64,000 nucleotides of DNA from assembly GCA_023437305.1 (NCBI GenBank), contig JAEZGN010000008.1, positions 1 to 64,000 of the forward strand. The letters run 5' to 3'. How positions within the stretch are numbered: position 1 is the stretch's first letter; the number at the start of each line of letters is the position of its first letter. Positions 27,973 through 37,827 of the stretch are shown piece by piece. The position numbers and the translations under genes were made by a program. Under the pieces are notes generated by a model. It was given only the letters and a program-made list of their open reading frames with translations, had not been told where the DNA came from and did no database searches. This DNA comes from Bacteroidota bacterium (GTDB lineage Bacteria > Bacteroidota > Bacteroidia > Bacteroidales > Dysgonomonadaceae).

Positions 27973-28085
27973 TAGATCGATTTAAATAAAATAACAAAAA
28001 AATTACACTTCCTAGTCATACTTTTTTTATGCTCGAGGGTCTATTATATAAAGGACCTATTTTTTAACCTTAAAAAATGTAAACT

Positions 28086-31000
28086 ATGAAACGTGTAATT
28101 TTAGCTTTTCTGGTTATGTTTCTGTGTACGACATTAACAGTGTCTGCACAAAAGGTAACTATGAATCTTCAGCAGGCGAAGCTGGAAAAAGTTTTATCTA
28201 CAATTGCCGAACAGACAGGTTATACTTTTGCATATAGCCAACCTGTAGTCAATACTGATAGAATTGTAACCATTGAGGTAACAAACTCAGACTTGCCTCA
28301 AGTGTTACAGAAAGTTTTTTCTGGAACAAACATCTCTTACGAAATAAGAGACAAAAAAATCCTCCTTTCTGAAAAGAAAGACGTTAATCAGGATCTCAAC
28401 ACAACACAACAAACTCAAAAAATCACAGTAAAAGGAATTGCTCTTGATGAAGCCGGAGAACCTTTAATTGGTGCCAGTGTATCAGAAAAAGGTACAACAA
28501 ATGGAACAATGACAGGGGTGGATGGTGATTATAGCTTGACAGTTCCTGCAAATGCTACTCTTGTAATCTCGTATGTTGGTTATCATCCACAAGAAGTCGT
28601 TCTAAAAGGGCAAACTACAATAGATTTTACATTGAAGGAAGATTCTCAAATACTTGATGAAGTTGTTGTAACAGCATTAGGTATTAAGAAGAAAGAAAAG
28701 TCTCTAACTTACTCTACTCAACAGATTGGGAATGATGATCTGACGAGGGTAAAAGATCCAAATATGATCAATGCTCTTGCAGGTAAAACTGCAGGTGTTC
28801 AGATTAACAAAAGTTCCTCAGGATTAGGAGGCTCTTCTAAAGTTGTTATTCGTGGTGGACGTTCTCTATCGGGAAATAATCAGCCATTATATGTAATTGA
28901 TGGTATGCCTATGTCAAACGGTACAAGTGAACAACCATTGACCGTATTAGGCGGAACAAATGATGCGGGTGGACGTGATGCCGGAGATGGTATTGCGAAC
29001 CTCAACCCTGATGATATAGAAACCATGAATATACTTAAAGGTCCTGCAGCGGCTGCTCTTTATGGTTCAGAGGCTGCCAATGGTGTTATCCTTATTACTA
29101 CAAAAAAGGGTAAAGCCGGAGCTGTTAAGGTTGATTTCTCTAGTAACTTGATGCTAGATTATGCTTTTGAGACCCCAGATCTTCAAAAAGTATACAGCGG
29201 TAATTGGGGGGATAAACTTTCAGGTGGAGGTCACAATAATATAAAAGACTTCTTTGATACGGGTACTACATTTACGAACTCGGTGTCGTTAAGTGCAGGA
29301 TCAGATAAGATGCAGACATATTTTTCATATGCAAATACTTCTGGCAGTGGTATAGTACCTAATAATTCTATGATGAAGCATAATCTGAATTTTAGAGAAA
29401 CTGCTAATTTTTTTAATGATAGACTGTCTCTGGATGCGAATATAAACCTGATGAATCAGACTATTAAGAACAGACCTGTAGCAGGAGGTTATTATATGAA
29501 CCCGTTAGTAGGTTTATATAGATTTCCTCAGGGACAGAGACTGTCTGACTATAAGGGTGACGGACGCTTTGTGTTTAATTCTGATAGAAATTTGAATGAA
29601 CAAAACTGGTATGATTTCACAGAAAAAAGTCAGAATCCGTACTGGTTAACATCGATGATTCCTAGTAGCGATAAAAGAAACCGCATAATAACATCATTGA
29701 CTGCTAATCTGAAAGTTACAGATTGGTTAGCTTTACAAGCCAGAGGTAGTGCTGACTTTGCTGCAGACAGATATTGGCAGAAAATGTATGTTGGAACGCA
29801 TACAGCTCTTGCAAAGGGAGGTAATGGACGCTATATAAAATATACAGGTGAGCAAATGATCACCTATGGGGATGTTATGGCTACATTTACACCTAACATA
29901 AAGGGCCCTTTTGGATTACAAGCAACTATTGGTGCTAGTATTAAGGATGAATATTACAAATCGGAGCGTTTCGATTCCAATCCGGGAGGTATGAAGTATG
30001 CAAATGTATTTACACTTCAAAACCTGATATCGATAGAAGCTACAGCGACTCCGGTTGATAATCATTCTCAGATGCAGTCAGTGTTTGGCACAGCGCAGTT
30101 CAGTTACAACGACTATCTCTTCTTGGATGTTACTGCCCGTAATGATTGGTCTTCTAATTTGGCATTTACGGATAATATAAGCTTTTTCTATCCGTCGGTA
30201 GGTCTAACAGCTGTAATTTCTGATATGGTACAACTTCCTAAAGCCTTCTCATTTGGAAAAATTAGGGGCGCATGGAGCCAAGTTGGTAATACTGTACCTA
30301 TTTATTCCCCAAGACAGCCCGGTTCAATGGCTTCTGATGGAGGTTATTTGGAAAGCGAAGTTAAACCAGATCCTAATTTGAAACCTGAAAAAACGACTTC
30401 TATAGAAGTGGGTACGGAATGGAGATTTATACAAAATAGAATAGATTTTGATTTCACATATTATAAAACTAATACCAAAAACCAATACTTTATGATTCCT
30501 GCTGAATCAGGTCTTGGCTATGCTTACAGAGGTGTAAATGGTGGAGATATACAAAATCAAGGTATAGAAATTACACTAGGTGGTAGTCCTATAATGACTG
30601 AAGAGTTTATGTGGAAAACATCATTTAATTATTCTTTAAATAGAAATAAGGTTAAGAAATTACATGAAAAAATGCCTGTGTTTATTCTTGGGAATAAGAC
30701 TCAAACGGGTAATTATCAGATGGTTATTAGAGAAGGCGGTTCTGTAGGCGATATCTATGGTATAGCCTACCAAAGGGATAATAATGGAAGTATTATCTAT
30801 CAAGAAGGACTACCTTTACGTACGTCAGCTTTAGAAAAAGTTGGAAATACTGCACCGAAATACAATATTGGCTGGTCAAATACATTTACATACAAAAATT
30901 TCATACTAAACTTTTTAATAGATATGAAAGTAGGAGGAGACGTATTGTCTATCACGCAGGCTGACCTTGACTACAGGGGAGCTACTCAGAGTACGGCACG

Positions 31001-31364
31001 TGCTAGAGATGCAGGATATGTTATGTTGGAAGGGACGAAGATAAATGATGTAAAAGGCTTCTACCAAACAGTAGGTTCTGAATTTGGAGCAGGTTTGACA
31101 GAGCATTACATGTATGATGCAACGAATATTCGATTACGTGAACTTTCTGTAGGTTATCGTTTCAGTCCGAAATTATTACTCAAGACCAAAGCTATAAAAG
31201 CTGCTGAATTATCATTTGTTGCAAGAAATTTATTTTTCTTCAAGAATAATGCACCATTCGATCCGGATGCAATCTTATCAACAGGGAACGACCTGCAAGG
31301 TGTCGATGCATTTGGTATGCCTTCTACCCGCAGCTTTGGATTTAACCTAAAACTTAGTTTCTAA
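28086..31364 (+). CDS. SusC/RagA-family TonB-dependent transporter with STN signalling domain
   Basis: This is a 1092-residue outer-membrane protein. A signal peptide ends near residue 22 (LTVSAQ). A secretin/TonB short N-terminal (STN) domain spans about residues 25-97 (MNLQQAKLEKVLSTIAEQTG). A carboxypeptidase-D-like domain follows at about 113-190. The plug has the DEVVVTALG motif near residue 192 and NPDDIETMNILKGPAAAALYGSEAANGVILITTKKG. The remainder is a beta-barrel ending in the terminal Phe of FNLKLSF. The STN domain marks it as a transducer that passes substrate occupancy to the FecR/ECF pair directly upstream. The SusD partner starts 21 bases downstream. The transported substrate cannot be named; the nearby GH2 gene hints at a glycan. 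Confidence 0.96.
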   Translation: MKRVILAFLVMFLCTTLTVSAQKVTMNLQQAKLEKVLSTIAEQTGYTFAYSQPVVNTDRIVTIEVTNSDLPQVLQKVFSGTNISYEIRDKKILLSEKKDVNQDLNTTQQTQKITVKGIALDEAGEPLIGASVSEKGTTNGTMTGVDGDYSLTVPANATLVISYVGYHPQEVVLKGQTTIDFTLKEDSQILDEVVVTALGIKKKEKSLTYSTQQIGNDDLTRVKDPNMINALAGKTAGVQINKSSSGLGGSSKVVIRGGRSLSGNNQPLYVIDGMPMSNGTSEQPLTVLGGTNDAGGRDAGDGIANLNPDDIETMNILKGPAAAALYGSEAANGVILITTKKGKAGAVKVDFSSNLMLDYAFETPDLQKVYSGNWGDKLSGGGHNNIKDFFDTGTTFTNSVSLSAGSDKMQTYFSYANTSGSGIVPNNSMMKHNLNFRETANFFNDRLSLDANINLMNQTIKNRPVAGGYYMNPLVGLYRFPQGQRLSDYKGDGRFVFNSDRNLNEQNWYDFTEKSQNPYWLTSMIPSSDKRNRIITSLTANLKVTDWLALQARGSADFAADRYWQKMYVGTHTALAKGGNGRYIKYTGEQMITYGDVMATFTPNIKGPFGLQATIGASIKDEYYKSERFDSNPGGMKYANVFTLQNLISIEATATPVDNHSQMQSVFGTAQFSYNDYLFLDVTARNDWSSNLAFTDNISFFYPSVGLTAVISDMVQLPKAFSFGKIRGAWSQVGNTVPIYSPRQPGSMASDGGYLESEVKPDPNLKPEKTTSIEVGTEWRFIQNRIDFDFTYYKTNTKNQYFMIPAESGLGYAYRGVNGGDIQNQGIEITLGGSPIMTEEFMWKTSFNYSLNRNKVKKLHEKMPVFILGNKTQTGNYQMVIREGGSVGDIYGIAYQRDNNGSIIYQEGLPLRTSALEKVGNTAPKYNIGWSNTFTYKNFILNFLIDMKVGGDVLSITQADLDYRGATQSTARARDAGYVMLEGTKINDVKGFYQTVGSEFGAGLTEHYMYDATNIRLRELSVGYRFSPKLLLKTKAIKAAELSFVARNLFFFKNNAPFDPDAILSTGNDLQGVDAFGMPSTRSFGFNLKLSF

Positions 31365-31385
31365 TACAATTAATATCAGTTGATT

Positions 31386-32975
31386 ATGAAAAAGATATTC
31401 AAATATATATGTTTATTGGTTTTTCCAGTAGCAATATTAATAATGCCTTCTTGTACAGATAGATTCGAAGATATGAATACATCCGATCAAGGTATTTATG
31501 ACGATGACTTACTGCCAGATGATAATCTTGTAGGAGCCTATTTTCCTGGATTTCAGGCAAGTATAATTTTTAACTATAACTATGGTTCTGGAACGGACTG
31601 GACATATCAGCTTTATCAGAACCTAAATTCTGACATGTTCTCACATTATATGTCTTCTCCTAGCTTTGGTGCTTCTTCAAACTTGACATATGCTATGAAT
31701 GATGGTTGGAACTCTTATGCATGGACCACAGCAAATAGTTATACGATGGCAAACTTCATGAAAATGGAGAAAAAAGCTGAGCCTTTTGAAAATCTTGCTA
31801 TTTACACCAAATGGGGAAAAATACTGAAAGTTGCAGCTATGCATAGAGTTGCAGATATTTATGGACCGATTATATATACAGAATTCGGAAAAGCTGATTC
31901 GGGCGCAGCCTATGATGATGTAAAAACACTTTATAATAGATTCTTTGAAGATCTGGATGAAGGTATTGCTGGATTAGAAGCTTATGAAAAAGCAGAACCG
32001 GATAATTCGAGATTTGTGAAAATTGATAATATTTATGGTGGGAAGATGAAGCAATGGGTTAAATTTGCTAATAGCCTTAGACTAAGATTAGCAATGACAT
32101 TGGTTAAAGTAGATCCGGCTACAGCAAAAGCTCAGGCTGAAAAAGCGATGAGTCATGAGTGGGGTGTTATTGAAGCTGTTGACGATATAGCAAGAGTATC
32201 CAATATGACTAATCCGATAGCAACAATTAGTAATTGGGGCGATTGTGCTATGAGTGCAGATATGGAATCTATGTTGAAGGGATATGCTGACCCACGACTT
32301 ACAAAATATTTTGTACCGGCGACAAAGCCTTCAATTAAAGGAGAGTATAAAGGTATTCGTCTGGGAACAGGTGTAGATCGCGATATATATGCTAATAGCT
32401 CGGCCATAAATGTAGCATCGAATACCCCCCCTGTTCTTATTAGTTCGGCCGAAGTATATTTTCTAAGAGCAGAAGGAGCTCTTCGTGGATGGAGTATGGG
32501 TGGAACAGCTCAGGAATTATATGCAAAAGGTGTAGCATCATCATTTGAACAATATGGTTTGTCTGGGGTTGACACATATTTAGCCTCTACGTCTTTACCA
32601 ACGAGGTATGAAGATTTAATAGTTTCGGCTAATAGCCATGATGCGGTAAATCTGGTAAGTCCAAAGTGGGATAATGCTGATAACAATGAAGTAAAATTAC
32701 AAAAAATAATAACTCAGAAATGGATTGCCATGTTTCCTGATGGAACACCTGCATGGACTGATTATCGTAGAACAGGTTATCCTAAATTATTCCCTGTCGT
32801 TAACAATAATAGTCAAGGGGTTGTGTCTACAGAGTTAGGCCCACGGCGTATACCATTCCCGTCTTCTGAAGCAGTAGATAATGCTACCAACTACGCTGAC
32901 GGTGTATCTAAACTTGGTGGAGCAGATAAAGCCAGTACACGTATATGGTGGGATGTTGACAAAGCTAATTTCTAA
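31386..32975 (+). CDS. SusD/RagB-family nutrient-binding outer-membrane lipoprotein (SusD-like group 2)
   Basis: I start at the ATG at 31386, giving a 529-residue lipoprotein precursor with the lipobox IMPSC. The TTG at 31380 is not a likely start. It shows features of the SusD-like_2 group: SDQGIYDDDLLPDDN near the N-terminus, KVAAMHRVADIYGPI, KQWVKFANSLRLRLAMTLVKVDP and SSAEVYFLRAEGALRGW. The C-terminus has QKWIAMFPDGTPAWTDYRRTGYP and GPRRIPFPSSE. SusD lipoproteins form a lid over the SusC channel and bind the substrate at the cell surface. The gene ends the sigma/FecR/SusC/SusD cassette and is followed by a hairpin terminator. Confidence 0.95.
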   Translation: MKKIFKYICLLVFPVAILIMPSCTDRFEDMNTSDQGIYDDDLLPDDNLVGAYFPGFQASIIFNYNYGSGTDWTYQLYQNLNSDMFSHYMSSPSFGASSNLTYAMNDGWNSYAWTTANSYTMANFMKMEKKAEPFENLAIYTKWGKILKVAAMHRVADIYGPIIYTEFGKADSGAAYDDVKTLYNRFFEDLDEGIAGLEAYEKAEPDNSRFVKIDNIYGGKMKQWVKFANSLRLRLAMTLVKVDPATAKAQAEKAMSHEWGVIEAVDDIARVSNMTNPIATISNWGDCAMSADMESMLKGYADPRLTKYFVPATKPSIKGEYKGIRLGTGVDRDIYANSSAINVASNTPPVLISSAEVYFLRAEGALRGWSMGGTAQELYAKGVASSFEQYGLSGVDTYLASTSLPTRYEDLIVSANSHDAVNLVSPKWDNADNNEVKLQKIITQKWIAMFPDGTPAWTDYRRTGYPKLFPVVNNNSQGVVSTELGPRRIPFPSSEAVDNATNYADGVSKLGGADKASTRIWWDVDKANF

Positions 32976-33001
32976 TCAATTTTAATATTTTGGAAGATAG
33001 A

Positions 33002-33033
33002 AGAATGCAAGAGTATATTCTTGCATTCTCTTT
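33002..33033 (+). terminator. Terminator after the SusCD cassette
   Basis: A perfect 11-bp stem (33002-33012 with 33019-33029) has a 6-base loop and is followed by a pyrimidine-rich stretch. It lies 26 bases after the SusD stop codon and 73 bases before the GH2 gene. Confidence 0.82.
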
Positions 33034-33106
33034 CTCCATATTTTATAATTTTCTGTATATTTATCATCTACTTTGAAAAACAGATAAATTACTCAACTCA
33101 AATGCC

Positions 33107-35734
33107 ATGATTCACGAAAAACTATTATCAGTATTTGTATTACTGTGTCTCCTTTTTTCTGCAAACTCTTGCAGTCAACAAGAAGAAAATATGCATCAAA
33201 AAATTAATCTAGCTACCAATTGGTATATTCAATCGTCTGATAGTATAAAAGGTAAAGGAGACTTTGTTTCTAGTCCGCAACTGTCGATAGAGAATTGGTA
33301 TAGAGCAACAGTGCCATCTACGGTGATGGGTGTTCTTACTGCAAATGGAGTTTTTCCTGATATTTTTGTCGGAACAAATATTAAAGATATAGATAAAAAA
33401 CGGTTTGATAAACCATTTTGGTATCGCAATGAATTTGCATTGCCTCAGTTGAATGAAAATCAGCATATAACTCTTTGTTTTGATGGAATATCATATTTTG
33501 CTAATATTTGGTTGAATGGGAAATTAATAGCATCCAAAGATTCTATATATGGTACATACCGTCATTTCTCTTTTGATGTGACCCCATATGTAAAATCAGA
33601 TAATAATGTTTTAGCAGTAGAACTTTTTAAAGCCACACACGGAGATCCTAATATAGGATTTGCCGATTGGAATCCTCGCCCGGCTGACGAAAGTATGGGA
33701 ATATACAGGGATGTATATTTATCTATAACAGGAAATACAAGATTAAACAATACATATGTGCAACCTCAGGTAAATACTGAAACTTTAGAGGAGGCCTGGC
33801 TTACGATAGAAACTGAAGTGGAAAATCTTACAGATCAGGAAATTTCAGGAGACTTGCTTGGAGAAATAGAATCGAAAAAGTTTTCTTATTCTGTTACTTT
33901 AGCTCCTTACGAAAAGAAAAAAGTAAAGATAACCCCGGTTGAGGCGGCAATGTTGCACATCAAGAATCCTCGACTTTGGTGGTGCAATAATATGGGGAGT
34001 CCTGAACTATACAACCTGAACTTAAAATTTAAAACAGATAATATAGTAACAGATAGCGAAAACATAACATTTGGTATACGTCAAATAGAATCTTATCTAA
34101 CAAAAGAAGGATACAGAGGGTTTAGACTAAATGGAAAAAATGTTTTGCTAAAGTCTGCCGGATGGACAGATGACATATTCCTGCGCGATACACCAGAGAG
34201 TAATGAGATACAGGTGCAGTATGTCAAAGATATGAATATGAACATGATTCGTTTCGAGAGTTTTTGGGGTACAAGTTCTAATGTATACGATTTGTGCGAT
34301 AAGTACGGAATAATGGCCGTTGTAGGATGGAGTTGTCAATGGGAGTGGGAGGCATATTTTGGAAAACCATGTGATGAAATGTATGGTTGCATACTTACAG
34401 ATGAAGAAATTGATCTTATCGCAGAGTCCTTTGCCACACAAGTGCTATGGTTGCGCAATCATCCGAGTATTATATCTTGGATGCCTGGAAGTGATATGCT
34501 TCCGACCCCAAAATTGGAAGAAAAATATCTAGCATTCTTAAAAGAATCAGATAACAGAATCTATGTAGGTGCTGCAAAAGAAAGAACTAGCGAACTGTCG
34601 GGTAAAACAGGTACTAAAATGGCCGGACCTTATGAGTATGTAGGACCAAACTATTGGTATATTGATACTCTTTATGGTGGTGCATTTGGCTACAATACCG
34701 AAACAGGAATAGGAGCACAGCTTCCGGTTTTAGAATCGATCAAAAAATTTATACCTGAAGATAAACTGTGGCCGCTAAATGATACATGGGATTTCCATTG
34801 TACGACATCCACAGCTGCAATGAATTCGTTGAAGGAGCTTACAACTGTCATAAATAATAAATACGGACAGGCTAAAAATCTGGAAGATTATCTAATGAAG
34901 GCTGACCTTGTCAATTATGATGGTACTCGAGCTATGTTTGAAGCATTCAGAGTAAATATAGGAAAAACAACTGGTATTGTTCAATGGATGTTAAATTCAG
35001 CATGGCCATCTTTGTATTGGCAAATGTACGATTACTACAAGGTGCCTACTGCTGCTTATTATTCTGTGAAGAAAGCGAATCAACCGTTGCAGCTAATCTA
35101 TAATTATGGGAATAATAGTATATATGCTGTTAACGAACAGCTAAAAGATATAAGCGGGTACAAGGCTATTGTACAGGTGTTTGATATAAATTCTACCGTT
35201 AAGGAGAAAAAAGAAATACCATTCGATATCAGAACAAATACATCTGTCAATATTTTACAATTAGCACCTCTAAAAGAAAATGTATTCCTTTCTCTAGAAA
35301 TATTGAATCAGGATGGTGAGGTTGTTGCCGATAATTTCTATTGTCTGTCCTCTAAACCTGATGAATATTTGTGGGATAAAACCGATTGGGTGCATACTCC
35401 TGCTAAAAGTTATGGAGATTTCAAAAATCTATCTACTTTGGAGCCTGTTGAGTTAGGCATTAAGACAAACAAGACGGAGGAGCGAGATAATATAATTTAT
35501 ACTGTAGAAATGAAAAACCCTTCAGATAAAATAGCCTTTATGATAAATCTGAAATTAAAGGATAACAGAGGGGAGATAATTACTCCTGCTTTCTGGTCTG
35601 ATAATTATATAAGTATATTACCCGGCCAAAAGAAGATCCTACAATGCAAGGTAAATAAAGGGTCTATCAGTAACGATAATATTAAGCTTGAAATTAAAGG
35701 CTGGGACAGCCCGTTGTTGGAGGTTAGTATTTAA
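33107..35734 (+). CDS. Glycoside hydrolase family 2 lipoprotein, exo-beta-D-glucosaminidase-like
   Basis: This is an 875-residue secreted lipoprotein (lipobox SANSC). The GH2 architecture is visible. A sugar-binding jelly-roll comes first (GISYFANIWLNGKLI; ADWNPRPADESMGIYRDVYL), then an Ig-like domain, then the TIM barrel from about residue 335, and C-terminal beta domains. The barrel contains LRNHPSIISWMPGSDM with Asp463 where most GH2 enzymes carry an Asn-Glu acid/base pair, and GGAFGYNTETGIG with Glu532. An Asp acid/base about 70 residues before the Glu nucleophile is the layout of CsxA-type exo-beta-D-glucosaminidases. Beta-mannosidase is the alternative. It lies just after the SusCD cassette, beyond a terminator. 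Confidence 0.88.
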   Translation: MIHEKLLSVFVLLCLLFSANSCSQQEENMHQKINLATNWYIQSSDSIKGKGDFVSSPQLSIENWYRATVPSTVMGVLTANGVFPDIFVGTNIKDIDKKRFDKPFWYRNEFALPQLNENQHITLCFDGISYFANIWLNGKLIASKDSIYGTYRHFSFDVTPYVKSDNNVLAVELFKATHGDPNIGFADWNPRPADESMGIYRDVYLSITGNTRLNNTYVQPQVNTETLEEAWLTIETEVENLTDQEISGDLLGEIESKKFSYSVTLAPYEKKKVKITPVEAAMLHIKNPRLWWCNNMGSPELYNLNLKFKTDNIVTDSENITFGIRQIESYLTKEGYRGFRLNGKNVLLKSAGWTDDIFLRDTPESNEIQVQYVKDMNMNMIRFESFWGTSSNVYDLCDKYGIMAVVGWSCQWEWEAYFGKPCDEMYGCILTDEEIDLIAESFATQVLWLRNHPSIISWMPGSDMLPTPKLEEKYLAFLKESDNRIYVGAAKERTSELSGKTGTKMAGPYEYVGPNYWYIDTLYGGAFGYNTETGIGAQLPVLESIKKFIPEDKLWPLNDTWDFHCTTSTAAMNSLKELTTVINNKYGQAKNLEDYLMKADLVNYDGTRAMFEAFRVNIGKTTGIVQWMLNSAWPSLYWQMYDYYKVPTAAYYSVKKANQPLQLIYNYGNNSIYAVNEQLKDISGYKAIVQVFDINSTVKEKKEIPFDIRTNTSVNILQLAPLKENVFLSLEILNQDGEVVADNFYCLSSKPDEYLWDKTDWVHTPAKSYGDFKNLSTLEPVELGIKTNKTEERDNIIYTVEMKNPSDKIAFMINLKLKDNRGEIITPAFWSDNYISILPGQKKILQCKVNKGSISNDNIKLEIKGWDSPLLEVSI

Positions 35735-35779
35735 GAAGTAATTGAGTGTAAATTGAAAGACCACTGATTACTTGAAGAG

Positions 35780-35810
35780 AACCCTAAAAGCTATCGGCTT
35801 TTAGGGTTTA
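35780..35810 (+). terminator. Terminator after the GH2 gene
   Basis: A 12-bp stem AACCCTAAAAGC (35780-35791) pairs with GCTTTTAGGGTT (35797-35808). It has a 5-base loop and is followed by TTATCTATTT. Confidence 0.85.
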
Positions 35811-35966
35811 TCTATTTACATGAGTTTCCGATATATTAGACAAATTGATATATAGATTTTAAGAAATGATATTTTTACCATTATTCATAATTAAATGTGT
35901 CTCAATCTAAATGTTTTGTTTTTAATTTGTACTAATAATCTTTGCCTTACTCTTTTTTAATATTAC

Positions 35967-36887
35967 ATGAAAAATTCAATTCATCTGAAATATTTAATAG
36001 TGAATGAAAGCGATCAGCTTTGGGGCCTGACAATTAACTCTGTGGGGTATCAGTCTATTGCGCCTCAGACGGTATATCCACCAAGAAATCACCCTACGCG
36101 CTATTTGTTTTCGACAGAAAGGGGGCGTATTTTGGATGAATATCAGTTATTATATATAACAAAAGGGAGTGGAAAGTTTATTTCTAATAGCATCGAAACA
36201 AAAAAAATCCAATCAGTGAAGGACGGAACTATATTTTTACTATTCCCCGGAGAGTGGCATAATTATATGCCGGACAAAAACACCGGTTGGGACGAATATT
36301 GGATTGGATTTAACGGAATAAATATTGATAACAGGGTTGCTAATGGATTTTTCAATCAGAAGAAACCTATTTTTCAGGTAGGATTAAATGATCAGATAGT
36401 AGCTTTATACAAGCAGGCAATTGAAATAGCAGCAGAACAGAAATCAGGGTTTCAACAAATGTTGGCCGGAATAGTCAATCACTTGCTAGGACTGGCATAT
36501 TCTTTAGATAAGAATTATTCGTATGAAGGTTCCGAAGTTATAAATCAGGTAAACAAAGCAAAAATACTTATTCTTGAAAATTTCAGAGATATAAAACCGA
36601 AGGATATTGCAAACGAATTGCATATGAGCTATTCCAGTTTTCGCAAGGTTTTTAAAGAATATACCGGATTTGCTCCTTTGCAATATATTCAAGAACTAAA
36701 AATACAAAAATCAAAAGAGCTATTGACCAATACCGCTATTCCGGTGAAAGAAATTGCTTATCTGATGGGATTTGAAAATCAAGAGTATTTTTTTACTGCA
36801 TTCAAGAAGAAAACAAATATTACTCCCTTAGAACATAGAAGATTTACTCAAGGTGTATGGGAAGATAAAACGAATAACGGGTTTTAA
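35967..36887 (+). CDS. AraC-family transcriptional regulator, candidate rhamnose activator (RhaR-like)
   Basis: This is a 306-residue regulator. The N-terminal half is a cupin-like ligand-binding domain (LDEYQLLYITKGSGKFIS; LFPGEWHNYMPD; WDEYWIGFNG). The C-terminal hundred residues carry the two AraC helix-turn-helix motifs (KPKDIANELHMSYSSFRKVFKEYTG; IPVKEIAYLMGFENQEYFFTAFKKKT). It sits at the convergent end of the rhamnose operon. The rhaBATD promoter region, 5 kb away, contains a 12-bp direct repeat with a 21-bp period, a typical AraC-family operator. In Bacteroides an AraC-type RhaR activates rhamnose use, so the same role is inferred here. Control of the upstream GH2 gene is an alternative. 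Confidence 0.9.
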   Translation: MKNSIHLKYLIVNESDQLWGLTINSVGYQSIAPQTVYPPRNHPTRYLFSTERGRILDEYQLLYITKGSGKFISNSIETKKIQSVKDGTIFLLFPGEWHNYMPDKNTGWDEYWIGFNGINIDNRVANGFFNQKKPIFQVGLNDQIVALYKQAIEIAAEQKSGFQQMLAGIVNHLLGLAYSLDKNYSYEGSEVINQVNKAKILILENFRDIKPKDIANELHMSYSSFRKVFKEYTGFAPLQYIQELKIQKSKELLTNTAIPVKEIAYLMGFENQEYFFTAFKKKTNITPLEHRRFTQGVWEDKTNNGF

Positions 36888-36941
36888 TATTCGATTTGTT
36901 AGAACGATTATTGTTTCATTTCTTTATCCCTTAACAAGAAA

Positions 36942-36990
36942 CCATCCAGACTTCTCCTTATCATACTCGTATGTTAGAAAGTCCGGATGG
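36942..36990. terminator. Terminator between convergent araC-type gene and rhaD
   Basis: Arms CCATCC-A-GACTT (36942-36953) and AAGTC-C-GGATGG (36979-36990) pair with one internal mismatch. A short inner CATA/TATG stem lies in the loop. The 3' ends of two convergent genes flank it. Confidence 0.72.
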
Positions 36991-37016
36991 CTGTATTATT
37001 GATCTTATTAGCTGTA

Positions 37017-37817
37017 TTAAAACTGTATATTAAAAGGCTCTATCAGACCTTTTATTTGTTCTTTGGTTAATCCCTCAGGTGTATATCCGCAAGTTTTGGC
37101 AAATGCATATATCTGTGCCGATTTCGAAAGTGTGTCGATCAAATCGAACGTATCTGTCAGATTCTCACCCACGGCAAATACTCCATGCTTTTCCCAAATT
37201 ACAATATCATGTTTATCGAGTACAGGAAGTGTTAGTTGCGCTATAGCTGTAGTTCCGGGCACTTCGTAAGGCACAAGACCTATACCTCGAGGTACAACGA
37301 TAAACGTTTCAGGGTGCATTCCCCATAATAGATCATTCAAAGCCTCGCTGCTTTTCAGCTCGGGAATATGAGACAATGCAATAAGATCTGTTGGATGCGT
37401 ATGCAACACCAGCTTATTCTTTGATCCTTTTTTCTTGAATGAAGATAAAATAGAAAAATGTGACGCTAACTCAGATGTTGGCTTTACGTTTTCTACTGCG
37501 ATAACATCATAAGAGTTGCCATCTTTGGAAACTCTCACGATAGAGCCATTTTTTAAAGGGTCTTTTGCCACATCTCGCATTCGTTTTCCTGTTCCTGTTA
37601 CGTAGAAAAAGTCACCGGACAATTCTATCATATTCTTAGGAAGCTGAAAACTAGACAAAGGGGGCATGTCTTTGTTTTCATCTCCGACAATATCAGTTAT
37701 GTTTATTGAAATATTTCCGGCATTGCGTTCTGCCCATCCTTTTTGCCACAGATAACCTACAATTTCGGCTACTTCATCAAGCTGTTCTTTAAGCCTGTCA
37801 TTAATATTAAAAATCAT
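37017..37817 (-). CDS. rhaD: L-rhamnulose-1-phosphate aldolase
   Basis: This 266-residue class II aldolase cleaves rhamnulose 1-phosphate into dihydroxyacetone phosphate and L-lactaldehyde. The N-terminus contains GYLWQKGWAERNAGNISIN, typical of the family. The zinc site includes LHTHPTDLIAL, and a later LVPYEVPGTTAIAQ and IVIWEKHGVFAVGE match the aldolase II fold. It is the last gene of the minus-strand rha operon, 10 bases after rhaT. No lactaldehyde reductase or dehydrogenase is included, so the fate of lactaldehyde must be handled elsewhere. The convergent AraC gene is separated by a terminator. Confidence 0.95.
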   Translation of the reverse strand: MIFNINDRLKEQLDEVAEIVGYLWQKGWAERNAGNISINITDIVGDENKDMPPLSSFQLPKNMIELSGDFFYVTGTGKRMRDVAKDPLKNGSIVRVSKDGNSYDVIAVENVKPTSELASHFSILSSFKKKGSKNKLVLHTHPTDLIALSHIPELKSSEALNDLLWGMHPETFIVVPRGIGLVPYEVPGTTAIAQLTLPVLDKHDIVIWEKHGVFAVGENLTDTFDLIDTLSKSAQIYAFAKTCGYTPEGLTKEQIKGLIEPFNIQF

Positions 37818-37827
37818 TTTCTATTAT

